Of a stretch of 64,000 nucleotides of DNA, positions 51,013 through 61,604 are shown in pieces; position 1 is the stretch's first letter, and every line of letters begins with the position of its first letter. Source of the DNA: Collybiopsis luxurians FD-317 M1 (Eukaryota; Basidiomycota; Agaricomycetes; Agaricales; Omphalotaceae); NCBI GenBank assembly GCA_000827265.1, contig KN834749.1:2529462-2593461 (forward strand). Reading direction: 5' to 3'. Under the pieces are notes generated by a model. It worked only from the letters and a program-made list of their open reading frames with translations, had not been told where the DNA came from and made no database searches. A program made the translations under genes and the position numbers.

Positions 51013-51102
51013 GCGGGAAAAAAGCGTTGCTAGAACGGATTTGGGGAGTACACTGAAGTACTCCGCTCGGACAAGTGCTCAGGATGTTTCATTTATGTAA
51101 AG

Positions 51103-51624
51103 CTAGGTAGTCGAAAGATGCCACAAAGAGGTTAAAAATGCTAACCTAAGTTGTAATGTTTTTCTGCACCTGTTTCGGTTCTTCAACCTCCAGGCGAGGG
51201 ACGGGTCGACTTCCCCTTCCTCTCTTCCAGTCACTGTCATCCTCTGAGCTTGCTGGCAGTTACAGAGTGGGATAGGAAGAAGACTCGAGCTGGTTGCAAG
51301 TCGCGGCGGCTGCCGTAGAAAATGCAGCACTACCAATGTGAGAGTGCCTTCAACCTTGAGATGTAAATTCTGCTCGAGGTTCTTGTCCAATTTCTTTGCC
51401 GCGTTCACGATGGCTTCAAATATATCCGTAAGTGGTGCGAATACCTCTCTTTCGTTCCCGGTGGTACTGCAGGGGTCTTGAGGGAAGTACCTCCAGCGTT
51501 TGGTTGAACCGTTATAAATGCCATGCTTTGCCAAGTCAGAGACAATACGATCGGCAAGGGCTGACAACGACTTGGATAGAGGCAAAACCGAGTGGACGAA
51601 CTGAATTGGAACTTCCATAGGCAT
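51103..51624 (-). CDS. Fragment of unrecognised protein, possibly a kinase-associated N-terminus
   Basis: From ATG 51624 the frame reads MPMEVPIQFVHSVLPLSKSL, then KRWRYFPQDPCSTTGNERE and FAPLTDIFEAIVNAAKKLDK. The W-x-x-FP-x-x-P and E-x-x-F-x-PL pattern reminds me of N-terminal regions of expanded agaricomycete kinase-like families, but I cannot name it. After about residue 105 the frame becomes low in motif content and ends in MCM-unrelated sequence at 51103, so it is probably a truncated gene. It may be related to the decayed kinase gene a few kb upstream, which is inference. Confidence 0.35.
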   Translation of the reverse strand: MPMEVPIQFVHSVLPLSKSLSALADRIVSDLAKHGIYNGSTKRWRYFPQDPCSTTGNEREVFAPLTDIFEAIVNAAKKLDKNLEQNLHLKVEGTLTLVVLHFLRQPPRLATSSSLLPIPLCNCQQAQRMTVTGREEGEVDPSLAWRLKNRNRCRKTLQLRLAFLTSLWHLSTT

Positions 51625-52230
51625 GAACGCCAATGCTTGTATTCGTAGCGTTGTTTTTTGACGAACAGTTACACCAATTTGATATGCAGGATATGATAGC
51701 AGTTTAGCATTTGCAGGAGTATCTCCTTGCCATAGGAGAGAGGCGTAGATATGGCTAGAGGAATGAAAGGAAGGTTCAGCCCGCTGAGTTTTCTCGAGTC
51801 TGAGAGTAGAACAAAAGGAGAGTACCAGCAGGTATAGCTAAATAGTTCGGCGAGAGAACCAAGCTCAGATGAAAGGACTTGAAAGAAAAAGGCACAGAGA
51901 AGGAGCACCACTTTTATGTACTATTATGCAGGGAGAACCGGACATCATATACTGCGACGATGCAATACAGGGAAAAAAAAACAAAACAGAAGAATACAAA
52001 AGCACATACATGCTACAATTACACGGAAAGTTCGCAAGTAAGGTTTCGTAAAAAGGTCTCCGAGGTAAGGTATGAGGGAGACATCTCGGAATAAGCACTA
52101 TAAATCATTCTGCAGTATCTCAAAGCAATTTCAAGCAAGCCTTCAGAGCAAATCGGGGAACAAGCAATCACAGCATGTAACACAGGGCAAAGCAAGCAAA
52201 GACACATGCACGAATGCGAACACCGACAGC
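51625..52230. other. Intergenic, no gene seen
   Basis: Short overlapping frames on both strands without motifs. It contains the 5' flank of the fragment at 51103-51624 and the 3' flank of the BTB gene. Confidence 0.35.
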
Positions 52231-53559
52231 TCAAATGACCTTCACCCACTCATCGATCAAGCTCCAAAGAGCCTCTCTGTCCGCCCTCCACGCGTCCTTC
52301 ATCCGCTCAATACAGGCCGAGCATCTAGTAGGATTAAACTCACCCTCTCCAGGCTTCTCCCAAGCAAGATCAACCAGAGCCTGGAGACCCGCTACTGGAT
52401 CAAACAAATACCTCTTGTACAACCCATCTTTAGGGTGATGCATATAATCCATATACGCGTCCTTGAGATTGCGAGTGGTCACGCACGAATCAGAGTCCGC
52501 ACATGGCAGACCAGGAATGTCAAGACACGCTCTATCCGCCCACGACTCTGCGAATATCTGTCTGGCCATAGAGACGACCTGCAGGATGTGGGAAACGAAT
52601 GCGGCATCGGAAAAGGTCGTGGTGAGCTTGGAGAGGGTGACCGGGTTCGAGGGGGCTTTAGCGCGGATGAGGTCGTACAGGGCGCGTTTCTTGAGCGAGG
52701 GGAAGTCGAGAGTTTTGGATAGGTCGAGGATCATGAAGCAGTCGGTGATAGTTCGAAGACTTTGGGAGTTTATTTTGGTGATGTCAGAAGACCAATATTG
52801 GTTCTCGAGCCGAGTGATGGCCCAATCTCGGTAGCGAGGAAAGACGAGGATAGAAGACGCGTAAAAAATGCTGCAGAGTGCGTTGTGGTTTGCTTTAGTC
52901 CCTCGATAGAGCCTGAGAGGAGTATGGTCAGAAATGAAGGAACTTCGAAGAGGGTCCGAAAAAAGCGATACTTACAGAGGATCTCTGATGAAATCAAGCA
53001 AAGTAGAAAAGTGCTCGGATTTGACAGGAGTGTCGAGGATGTAAACTTTGCATCCCTCTACGAGCTTATCGAGGTCTGGACCTTTGGGACTGGCAAAGCG
53101 GTCTCTGAACCAGTCGGACTGGTCGCTCAAAAGCTTCTGAGAAATCCTGAACGAGTCTGACTCAACCTGGATAATAACCACTGTGGGGTCGTCAAAGTGG
53201 CTCTTATGAGGATTGAGAGTGAAATCATCTTTAGATCGTTTTCTCGACGGTTCCAGTGACTCTGGGTTAGTAGGTATAAGTGGCGGATGAGTGCTTGGTT
53301 CGTCGGTGGCGCTGTCAGTCTCGCCCAAGGATCTCTTCTTTGAGGTGGCGATTACGGGAACTGTAGGGGTAAAAGGTGATCTACTTGGAGTCAGAAGCTG
53401 GCCGTTATCTGAGGAAAGTCGAAAATTGGTGGGGAGCGCAACAGGAAAATGAGGAGCCATACCTTCTCGTTTGTCTGGGCTGGGCATCAGTTTGCTGTCA
53501 TCGACGGCAGTGACGCCCGAGGGAGTAGATTTTGTTGTGGACGTCTTTTTTGGTGGCAT
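52231..53559 (-). CDS. BTB/POZ domain protein
   Basis: ATG 53559 gives MPPKKTSTTKSTPSGVTAVD, a basic Ser/Pro-rich leader containing a nuclear-localisation-like KKRSLGE and RKRSKDD. The BTB core follows: HFDDPTVVIIQVESDSFRIS, QKLLSDQSDWFRDRFA, and VYILDTPVKSEHFSTLLDFI. One short intron (about 52915-52975) joins DPL to YRGTKANHNALCSIFYASS. The C-terminal half reads MILDLSKTLDFPSLKKRALY and CSACIERMKDAWRADREALW, ending DEWVKVI. This matches the large agaricomycete family of BTB proteins with a helical C-terminal half. Such proteins act in protein-protein interaction; the partner is unknown. Confidence 0.82.
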
Positions 53560-53948
53560 TTTGAGTAGCGCGAGAGGGAGAAAGAGGAGAGATTGGGGGA
53601 AAGAAACGATGTTGGACTTTGAACTAATCACTGACGAATATTTAGGCGCGCGCTTCGTAGAATCCTCAACGAACCATTGCACCCAACTTGAGAAAATTAT
53701 TGAGAGACGTTGATGTATGCGCTGGACTTTTCCACCTTTTGATACCTTCTCAATGGGACTGTTCCAGCTCCTGATTACTTGTAACTAGAACAAGTTGTTT
53801 ATTTGGAAAAAGATCCACTTGCTTGGACATACCATAAAATCATTGCAGACGGTCCAAATTCAAGTCACCAATGGTCAGGCTTTCCAATTGTCAGGCTGAA
53901 AAGAAAAAAACTAGAAAAAAAAATAAAACGTTTATCCAAAGACATTAA
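53560..53948. other. Intergenic, no gene seen
   Basis: Promoter side of the BTB gene and 3' flank of the tRNA gene. An A-rich run (about 53897-53928, T-rich on the tRNA strand) directly follows the tRNA 3' end at 53949 and can serve as the Pol III terminator. Confidence 0.4.
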
Positions 53949-54039
53949 TACACCGTTCGGGAATCGAACCCGAGCCGCTTGCTATCAACAACGTCTCCAT
54001 TATGGAAGGCAAGCATGATAACCACTTCACCAACGGTGT
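53949..54039 (-). tRNA. tRNA-Gly(UCC) with a 19-nt intron
   Basis: On the minus strand: acceptor stem ACACCGT with ACGGTGT, A-box region TGGTGAAGTGGTTATCA, anticodon stem CTTGC/GCAAG with loop CTTCCA-A, T arm CGGGTTCGATTCCCG (B box GGTTCGATTCC) and discriminator A. The anticodon TCC is at 54004-54006. The intron (53984-54002) lies after position 37, the canonical place. The mature length is 72 nt before CCA. C2:G71, C35, C36 and A73 fit glycine identity; the first pair is A1:U72 rather than the usual G:C. An A/T-rich terminator follows. Confidence 0.85.
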
Positions 54040-54196
54040 ATAAAAAAATGAGAAGTGTATATCATTATTGAATGAAGGACCAATTGAGCACTACGGGCGC
54101 GGGTTGCTATGTCTCATTGTTCGCATCTCTCAGCAAAATGATAGAATTCAAACATTACCTCTTTATTTTTACCTCTCATCATAACCAGCACACCCA

Positions 54197-56505
54197 ATGG
54201 CACGATCGAATCGTCCAAGGCCATTGTCAAACACCCACCATTCTTCCTTTTCCACCTCGTCCTCGTCTTCCTCTCCTTCCGTATCCGTATCCGCTTACCC
54301 ACCTTACTCCTCCACCTCCGCATACGACTACCAGTCCCTCACCCCCCGCACACCTCATTCCCGCAGCGGTGCTTACGAAGATATCCCACTCGCAGACCGA
54401 GACCATAGAGAAGATGAAGAAGAAGAAGAAGACACCCAAAACCAATCCGTTTCTTCGCCTCTCCTCCCCTCAGCTTCTCCGTCCAGCGCAAGACGAACAG
54501 AAGACGACAAGACAAACTTCGACTGGACAATGGGATGGAATCGACTGACGGGGGAGATGATCATACAGCGGTTACCTGTAGTAGTGGGATGCTTTGTCGC
54601 AGGTCTATTCTTCTTTCTCATTTTAGTGGCCTATCGCAGTCCAGGGACATTAGAATACTACGTCGGAGTTACTACACCCAATACCACCGACGCGTCTGCT
54701 AATTCCTCCTTTCCTTTATCCTCAAATCCTGAGACTCAAATCGACCCATCCCTCCTCATCTCCTACGAAAACTACACCACCTTCCCTCTCCGTCCAACCG
54801 AATACGTCTCAGAGTGCTATACCCTCAATCCAGGTCGAATGAAACACACGAGCTATTGGGGCGAAGCAGGTGTACCTGTCAAAGACGTCCCTCATCCTCC
54901 ACCAAAGGAGGGTACATGCTCCAGCACAATCACATACATGCTCGACGGGAGGATAGGTCTCGCGAGCGATTTGGCTCTGATGGCGCAGGTCGCTGCATTG
55001 GCTAGAGAGGTGAAGAACCTATCGCGTACTTGTTGTCTCGTTTGTTCATAGTTTCTCCCCTTTAGAGAAATCGGACATTCCTCATTGACGACACTTATTG
55101 GAACCGCGGCAAGTACGTGATTCCGCTCCCTTCTCCACTTGTCTCGTATCGACGACCCATTCTTTTAGGTGGACAGACCACTTTCAAGACGTCCGACAAA
55201 CTCAACCGGGACCTGAACCGGGATGTCTACCTCCACCACCAGAAGAGCTCGTAGCGTGTCCGAGACAAGTCAGGCAAGTGTCATCCCTCCTCTAAGAATC
55301 TGACGTATGACATCTGACATTTCCCTTCTTCCAAATCAAAAAAAGACACTGGATCGTCAACTCTCATACCGCGAAATTCCACCTAGGACCCGCTTTTTCT
55401 GACTACTACGAAGATGCGTGAGTACCTCCATACTCCATGTTGCCCAAAAAGATTCTCAAGTCTTTCATCCGCCAAAAAAAAACACTTACTTTTATATAAC
55501 AGCTATGCGCGCAACCTCAACCGCCTCGAACCCATCTTCAACCGCGCCTCCACATCACTCTCACAGACCATCCAACCAAGCGAAGAGAACGCTGCGCTGA
55601 TTAGGGACGCAAGGAAGGAGTTGAGGGAGGTTATGATCCAGTCCAACCCCAACTCCAATACCAATACCAACAACGCATACGTAGGCGTCCACCTCCGCCG
55701 GGGAGACCAAAAGGCCGCATTCACAAAAGGACCATGGGGTTATGTTCCTTTGGAGAACTACGTTCAAGCGGTACAAGATATCCAGAATCGGCTCTTCTCC
55801 TCCTCCGCTTCTGAATCCGGATCTGACGTGGCTGGAGGGGCTAATATGGTAGCGTATCTAGCATCAGATGACCCAGTGGCTATCGAGTCGTTTGAGGATC
55901 TGCTTAACGGAGACGGAGGAGAGGAAAACCAAAACGAAAATCAGATTCAAATAACAACCTACTCCCTACACAAATCAACCTCACCCACGCTCCGATCCCT
56001 CGTCGCGTCGCAAAGCCGGTCGAGCAGGGGGTACATCCAATCTGATTTCAATGCGTTGGAGGATGGGGAGGAGAGGGTCAAGTTGACGAGGGGGGTGGTC
56101 GTTGATATGGCGCTGATTAGTGGGCTTTGGAGTGTTGACGTTAATAATGATGGGGATTTGGAGGAGAAGGAGAAGGGGAGGGGGAAGGAGGAGGTTATGG
56201 GAGAGGGAGGAGGGGAAGAAGGGGCTGCGGTGGAGGTGGTGAGACCCGAGGCGGTGGTTTGTACGATTGGGTACGTTGACCGAGTGATTATGAAGTTATT
56301 TGCTGACTACGTTCCTCACTTCTGTGGATATAGCTCATCCATCTGTCTCCTCTCCGCCATCCCCTTCACTTGGGCTCGCGCATTTGGCGACATGGAACCC
56401 AAGCCTAACGGGTTGGGATATCCGAATAGGGATAAACAGCGGTGGTTGGATATTGATGAGAAGGGTGCGGTGGTTCCTGCGTGGAATCCTTTCAGGATGT
56501 TTTGA
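54197..56505 (+). CDS. Type II membrane glycosyltransferase, O-fucosyltransferase-like
   Basis: ATG 54197 gives MARSNRPRPLSNTHHSSFST, a Ser-rich cytosolic tail with an acidic run (EDEEEEEDTQ). A single membrane span at residues about 127-146 follows (VVVGCFVAGLFFFLILVAY). The lumenal part has YVSECYTLNPGRMKHTSYWG and SSTITYMLDGRIGLASDLAL, then introns, then FHLGPAFSDYYEDAYARNLN. The GDP-sugar-binding-like motif is YVGVHLRRGDQKAAF. Next come GYVPLENYVQAVQDIQNRLF and RGVVVDMALISGLWS, and the end is VVPAWNPFRMF. HLRRGD followed by a D-x-A-L-I-S segment is typical of fungal fucosyltransferase-like Golgi enzymes; donor and acceptor are inferred only. A Glu/Gly-rich insert (EEKEKGRGKEEVMGEGGGEE) near the C-terminus is unusual. 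Confidence 0.7.
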
Positions 56506-57008
56506 TGGACGGTGACCGTGATGTATGCGTGAGATGCTAGATCCTTAGGGCATCCATCAAAATTGATCAACATGGCTTGAGTTGTTGGCTGGGATACGGA
56601 GGAGGAAGGGGTAGATAGAGTAGTTGAGAGGATATTCTTTTTGCATATACTTATTACTTATTCGCATTGCACATTCGGTATTTATGAGGAGACGTACACA
56701 GCTATCCTTAATCTTTATCCTCATCTGGTTGCAAAAGAGCGGAACGTGAAATGTGCACACCCACACATCGCAGTATGTCTGGGTACAAGCAACAGACAGG
56801 TCAGAGATTCAAAGGACTCGGGGCAAACAACCAAAAAGGTCTTCATCACTTTCAGAACGACATATAGTCGAGCCTGTGGTGAGCCAGAAATCTACGCCTG
56901 TGGTGCAAGCATGAAAACCACTTCACCAGCGGTATACAAGAAATTTCTTCTTTGCTTTGTACTCACCTTGCAATCAGCGTAGATCCATCGACTCACGTCC
57001 TAACGTAC
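56506..57008. other. Intergenic, duplicated segment A
   Basis: Resembles 57136-57740 in order and in several words, such as GGGATACGGAGGA and TAGAGTAG. Contains the tRNA relic at 56903-56938. No gene was recognised. Confidence 0.4.
56903..56938 (-). pseudogene. Relic of a tRNA-Gly(UCC) 5' half
   Basis: GCAAGCATGAAAACCACTTC followed by ACCAGCGGTATAC on the plus strand matches the reverse complement of the 5' half of the neighbouring tRNA-Gly genes with a few substitutions. The anticodon and the 3' half are not preserved. It sits at the expected place inside the duplicated segment. Confidence 0.6.
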
Positions 57009-57135
57009 GTCTCATGAAAGACCATACCCTCCTCACATTCTCGAAACTCGCGCCAACAATCTGGACTCCCCCAATCTCAGTCGCTCCGATTGATGAGAAG
57101 GGAGCAGTGGTTCCCGTGCGAAATCCCTCTATTTA
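57009..57135 (+). pseudogene. Chimeric relic: 5' end of the TM/coiled-coil gene fused to the 3' end of the glycosyltransferase gene
   Basis: Bases 57009 to about 57088 resemble the start of the gene at 57739 (ACGTCTCATGAAA and ACCATACCCTCCTCACATTC against the corresponding start, then ATCTGGAC and CTCAGTCGCTCC). From about 57089 the sequence switches to the last codons of the glycosyltransferase (GATGAGAAGGG, then GTGGTTCC, then AATCC; compare 56455-56500). This marks the joint of a tandem duplication. Neither piece encodes a usable product. Confidence 0.6.
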
Positions 57136-57529
57136 AGGATGCTTCGATGGATTAAACAAGATGAAAGGGTTATATGCGCGAGGTACTGTACGGGGAGGAC
57201 ATCGGAGCTGAGTAACATAGCTCGAGTTGGCTCTGGGATACGGAGGATAATGGAGCAGAATAGAGTAGAAAGACTGGTGTTTGAGGATACGAGTTGAAGT
57301 GCCAACAAAGGATACTTTAAGTTCTCTCCGCAAAGGCTCTATTCGTATTGCACGTATTCGTTAATCTTTATCCTCAATCTGAGCACGAAAAATGAGATGT
57401 ACTAGACACTCTGTATGCATGCCCATCATTCGGAATAGTAGAGTTAGTGATTAACGGTAAGCATGGTAAATGCAGGGGAGCAGGACTGGGATTGGGCAGC
57501 ACCAAAAAATACTACAGCATGTCGTAGCA
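57136..57529. other. Intergenic, duplicated segment B
   Basis: Second copy of the DNA between the glycosyltransferase 3' end and the tRNA-Gly gene. No gene was recognised. Confidence 0.4.
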
Positions 57530-57632
57530 TACACCGTTCGGGAATCGAACCCGAGCCGCTTGCTAATCACATGAATCTAGAACACTTGTTCTTCATGGAA
57601 GGCAAGCATGATAACCACTTCACCAACGGTGT
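57530..57632 (-). tRNA. tRNA-Gly(UCC) with a 31-nt intron
   Basis: The mature sequence is identical to the tRNA at 53949-54039: same acceptor stem, D arm, anticodon TCC, T arm and discriminator A. The intron, inserted at the same position after base 37, is unrelated in sequence and 12 nt longer. Preserved arms with a diverged intron indicate an active gene under constraint. Confidence 0.85.
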
Positions 57633-57738
57633 ACAAATGTTTTCGGTGGGCTCTGTAAATATATGTTAACCTTCAAAGCTATACAGCTATAGGCGCTCGC
57701 TCAGCATCCGTATTTCGCTCACCCAACCCTACCGTCTC

Positions 57739-58284
57739 ATGAAAAGCAATGCCCTGCTCACCCTCTCCAAACCCCTCCTAACCATCTGGACCCGTTTCCT
57801 CCCCAATGCCATCCTCAGTCGCTCCAGCTCCACCCTCCTCCTCAGCCTAGGCACCCTAACTTTCATCTACGGCTTCGGCATGTCCCTCTACTCTTTCTAC
57901 CAAGACCTCCACTACCTCTACCTCGAGCACAAAATCTCCCGCTCCCTCGACCAACTCGACCAGCTCGAAGCGAAGAGCACAGAGGCCGCGAGGCGGTACG
58001 AGGTTTTAGAGCAGGTCATTCGGAGGGGGGATAGGATGGTGGAGGAGATTGAGAAGTGGGAGGAGAAGAGGAAGGAGTTGGAGAATTTGTTGGCGTTTAA
58101 GCAGATGCCTGCGGCGTGTGCGATGACGGATGAGACGGATCCGCGGTTTGAAGGGTACGATGCGATTGTGCAGAGGAAGGAGACGAGGAGGAAGATGAAG
58201 GAACTCGTGGCAATGGATCAACATTTGAATGACGAGATGAAGTGGTGGACTACGAAGGGAAAGGCAGAGATTGAGGCACACTGA
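57739..58284 (+). CDS. Membrane-anchored coiled-coil protein of unknown function
   Basis: Single exon of 181 codons starting MKSNALLTLSKPLLTIWTRF. One predicted membrane span lies at residues about 32-54 (TLLLSLGTLTFIYGFGMSLY). A long coiled coil covers about 62-118 (SRSLDQLDQLEAKSTEAARR, then VIRRGDRMVEEIEKWEEKRK). The C-terminal tail is charged and ends KGKAEIEAH. Length and layout suggest a small organelle or ER membrane protein, but no family was recognised. The coding strand is GC-rich and Ser/Leu-rich in the first third. A decayed copy of its first 80 bases lies at 57009-57088. Confidence 0.6.
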   Translation: MKSNALLTLSKPLLTIWTRFLPNAILSRSSSTLLLSLGTLTFIYGFGMSLYSFYQDLHYLYLEHKISRSLDQLDQLEAKSTEAARRYEVLEQVIRRGDRMVEEIEKWEEKRKELENLLAFKQMPAACAMTDETDPRFEGYDAIVQRKETRRKMKELVAMDQHLNDEMKWWTTKGKAEIEAH

Positions 58285-58546
58285 CACGTTGGGTGTTTAC
58301 TGGGCGGTCGATCGCAGCCAACTCTTGTACGATTCCCGTGCCGGTCATCTTGATACAAACTTGCGCAAAAGCTATGGTACCTCTGTTCAGCTAGTTTCAC
58401 AATTTGAACAACAGATACTAGTACAAAGATATCCAGAGGTACACTTAATGTAAATAGAAAGGGAAATAGTTCTGTGGGACACATCTAAAATTACATATTT
58501 AAAGATCGTCCACGCTGTAATGAGGCCGCGGAAACGACATCAGCCC

Positions 58547-60279
58547 TTAATCTCGCCTCTTTATACCAACCCTACAACCCAAAGGCTTGCGAAGGAACCC
58601 TTCCGAAGTGTGCATCTACAAACACGAAAAACTCAAGTGTCAGCTCAAAGCCACCGAGGAGGAAAAGTAAAACCCACCTCCTGCGTCAATCCCTCTTCCA
58701 AAACAAAGTCCCACCTCCTCGCCAGACTCCCAATAATAATCTGCAACTCCAGATAAGCCAAATTCCTCCCAACACACGCCCTCGGTCCAACCGAGAAAGG
58801 ATTAAACGTCTTGTTAACCAACTCCTTCCTATCCTGATCCAACCCAAGCCATCGCTCAGGACGAAAGTCTTCGATATCGGAACCCCAAACGTCGACATCA
58901 CGGTGAATAGTGTAAGAGGGAACGGAAAGGACAGTTCCTTCAGGGAACGTGATCCCTTCCACCGTTAAACCTCCCTTTGGTACAAGCCGCGGCAAGCCAA
59001 GAGCAGAGGTCGAATGGATCCGTAAACCTTCGTTGATACAAGCGTCCAAGTACGGTAGTCGATCAGCCTTGACATCGTCCACAGTCACCGGCAACGCCTC
59101 CACGTCCGGAATAGCCTTATCAAGCTCTTCATGAAGCTTCCTCTGCGCGTCCGGCGTCCTCGCGAGATGATACAGAATAGCGCAAGTTGAATTGGACGTT
59201 GTGTCGGAACCGGCAATGAGCAGTGTCAAAGCCTCCGCAGTCAACTCCTCCTTGCCCATAGGATTCCCATTATCGTCCTTACCCCGCTGCAACTTTTCCA
59301 GCAAATCCGTCTTCCGCACCTCCAAAGTCCCGGCCTCCTGCGCCACCAAACGCTTTCGCACAGCCATGATAGCGATTCCAGCCAAGGCCTTGACGTCCGC
59401 TGCACCCGCTGCGAACCACGGTAGACGTTTCGCGAACGGTCGGTAAGAGGGAGGGAGGACGCCCATAGACATGGAATATTCTCCTCTACCGTTAAGGATC
59501 TTCACAGCGGGTATTTCCCGGATCTGAACTTGAGTCTTCGCATCCGTCAAGTCAGCTGAAGGTCCTTCGGCAGGAATGGGAGCCGTATCCTTCGCAGCTT
59601 TGATCATTCCAAACGGCGCACCAAAAGCCAAATCTCCAATAATATCGAACGCGAGGTAATTGCACCAGGGCAGCATATCCATCCACAAACGCCCATCGTG
59701 TCCAGACCAACCTCCGCCCTGTCCCTGCCCCTCATCGCCCTTGTCCCCTTTCAGCGCCAAGTCAAACAACCTCGACCACTGCCCGAGCAGCTGACCGACA
59801 TAGAGCCGAATGTGCGGCTCAAACTCTAGTACGCTCTTCTGCGCAAAGATGTGCGAGACGAGTTTCCGCTTTCGGGTATGCTCGACCCGGTCTCGGGTGT
59901 TAAAGAGGCCGCGTTGGATGGAGACGAAGGCGTCGTAAAAGTTGGATTTGAGAGCTCCGTTGCCGTGGGCGTAGATGGTTTGTAGGGCGTCTGGGGAGGC
60001 GATGGAGACGTGGTTGGGGGCAATTCGGACGATGCGGCCGTACCGCTCGTGGAGAGCGTGGACGGCTTCGGAACGGTGGCCGTTGGCGGAGTGGTAGCCT
60101 AGCCAGAGATCGGATAGGGCGGCGACACGGGGACCTGGGATGGAGAGTTTGCGGAGGGAGTGGGGGTCGAGGATATAGGGGAGGAGGATGTGGATGAAGA
60201 GGAAGGAGAGAAGTGAGACCCCAGCTGTTGTGAGCGGGTTCCGAATGATTAAAGAGACGAGGGAGGATAGGTATGACAT
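58547..60279 (-). CDS. Cytochrome P450, CYP53/benzoate 4-monooxygenase-like
   Basis: Haem-thiolate monooxygenase of the ER. ATG 60279 gives MSYLSSLVSLIIRNPLTTAG with an N-terminal membrane anchor, then LRKLSIPGPRVAAL. CYP53-like text follows: GLFNTRDRVEHTRKRKLVSH. The I-helix is LLIAGSDTTSNSTC, the ExxR motif is INEGLRIHSTSALGLPR, and the PERF-type DFRPERWLG and haem loop FNPFSVGPRACVG (Cys at about residue 502) follow. One intron (58616-58677) separates the last 22 residues, HTSEGFLRKPLGCRVGIKR, and the stop at 58547. Without this splice the protein would end in an unrelated tail. Relatives hydroxylate benzoate and similar aromatics; the exact substrate is inferred. Confidence 0.88.
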
Positions 60280-60643
60280 GGTCAAGGGGACCAATTATCA
60301 CTGTAGTATGGTAGAAATTGAGAGAGAGTCACTACCTGGAGGCTTTTGGTCGTAGTTCCAGGGTAAAACTGAGTTTATATGGCTCGAACTAGCCCCCCGC
60401 ATTTGTGATTGTGGGGAAGCGCTGTGACTTGCAGCCAATCACAGTCGGCGGTTATTCCCCGTGATACCCCTGATTCCATCGCGAGCGACGCGAACGGGCT
60501 CGGCACGAGATCGTCTCTCCTGTTGTCCCTCGGTCTTCTTTCAAATTCTACATATTTGGGGCGCAACAGTTTATCATTAGACATACGTAAATTAATGGAA
60601 TCCCTTCTTCTTGGCAGATTATGTATATTCCACAGAGCGCGCA
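60280..60643. other. Intergenic between the P450 and a secreted protein gene
   Basis: Promoter side of the P450 and 3' flank of the next gene. No gene or repeat was recognised. Confidence 0.35.
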
Positions 60644-61604
60644 TCATTGGAAGCCCGGCACCCACTCCTTCCAACCCGCTTCTTCCGTCAATGTGTTGGG
60701 ATTTTCTGGAAAAACATAAAACGTCACAAAATGTGTATATTATACTGAGTAAAGTAACTGGGGCATGGATTCGTTGCTAGCGCTCACCGGGACAATACAT
60801 CTGGATCGAATTCTTCTCAAATGCAACATCAGAAACACTAACAGCGTCACCACCGTTGAAATGGAAAAAGGTCAGCATGGCTTGCATCTGCTCCTCGATG
60901 ACTTTTTGCGATCCTTTTAGGCCTTTATGCTTGATGATATATTCATCGACGTTCTTTTGCGTCTGGATATGTTGTAGTCCGTTGGTTAAAAGTGAAGAGG
61001 GAAGGAAGATCTAAGAGGGTCGAGGATGAGTTGCGCGGTTTCCTGGAATCGAGAAGGAACGTACCATGTCGTCCGTGGATGGTTTGGATACAGGACAACG
61101 GAGCGCACACTAGAGGAGAAAAGTTTCAGAGCACGCATCAAACTCAGATATCGCGATATCTCGCCTCTCGTGTCTCTCTGTGTACAAGTCGTTGAGAAGA
61201 CATACATACATTGGTCCAAGTATCAAACTCACCTCGCACCAAGCTGGGCTTTGAACCTTTCATACATCCTAGGTTGCCGCGAGACAAGCCAGAATGCCTT
61301 TCTCAATTTCCCAGGTGGCTGATGGGCATCTTTGAACCCATCGTCATATCCTAGGTAGACCACCATAGCCTACAGAACGAAAACAAAAAAAAAGCCATCG
61401 GATGAACTTGAACTTCAGCCTCTCTAACGTTATCAAAGGTAATTGGAAACTGACTTTATCAAACCAAGTGTATCCTACGAGACGGAATCCATCGTTATTG
61501 CGAGTTTGAAGTGTCGTATTCGAATTCGAAACGATTGGAGATGCAATTGTCAACGCAACCGAGCCTACGAGTGAAAAGAAGGCGAAGAAGCGTAGGAAAA
61601 TCAT
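60644..61604 (-). CDS. Secreted hypothetical protein
   Basis: ATG 61604 starts a signal peptide, MIFLRFFAFFSLVGSVALTI. The exon ends GFRLVGYTWFDK. Exon 2 reads MVVYLGYDDGFKDAHQPPGK and LRKAFWLVSRQPRMYERFKA. A later exon reads QKNVDEYIIKHKGLKGSQKV, QAMLTFFHFNGGDAVSVSDV and AFEKNSIQMYCP. The last exon gives ENPNTLTEEAGWKEWVPGFQ with the stop at 60644. The junction between about 60980 and 61255 could not be resolved; an extra exon with VLYPNHPRTT is possible. No known domain was recognised. The conserved aromatic and charged pattern and clean outer splice sites argue for a real gene of a fungus-specific secreted family. Confidence 0.6.

Noticed and set aside
58645..58677. P450 ending in the unspliced tail after LTQE
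   Set aside because: A GT-AG intron here leads to EGFLRKPLGCRVGIKRRD, the expected P450 C-terminus, so the unspliced end is not used.
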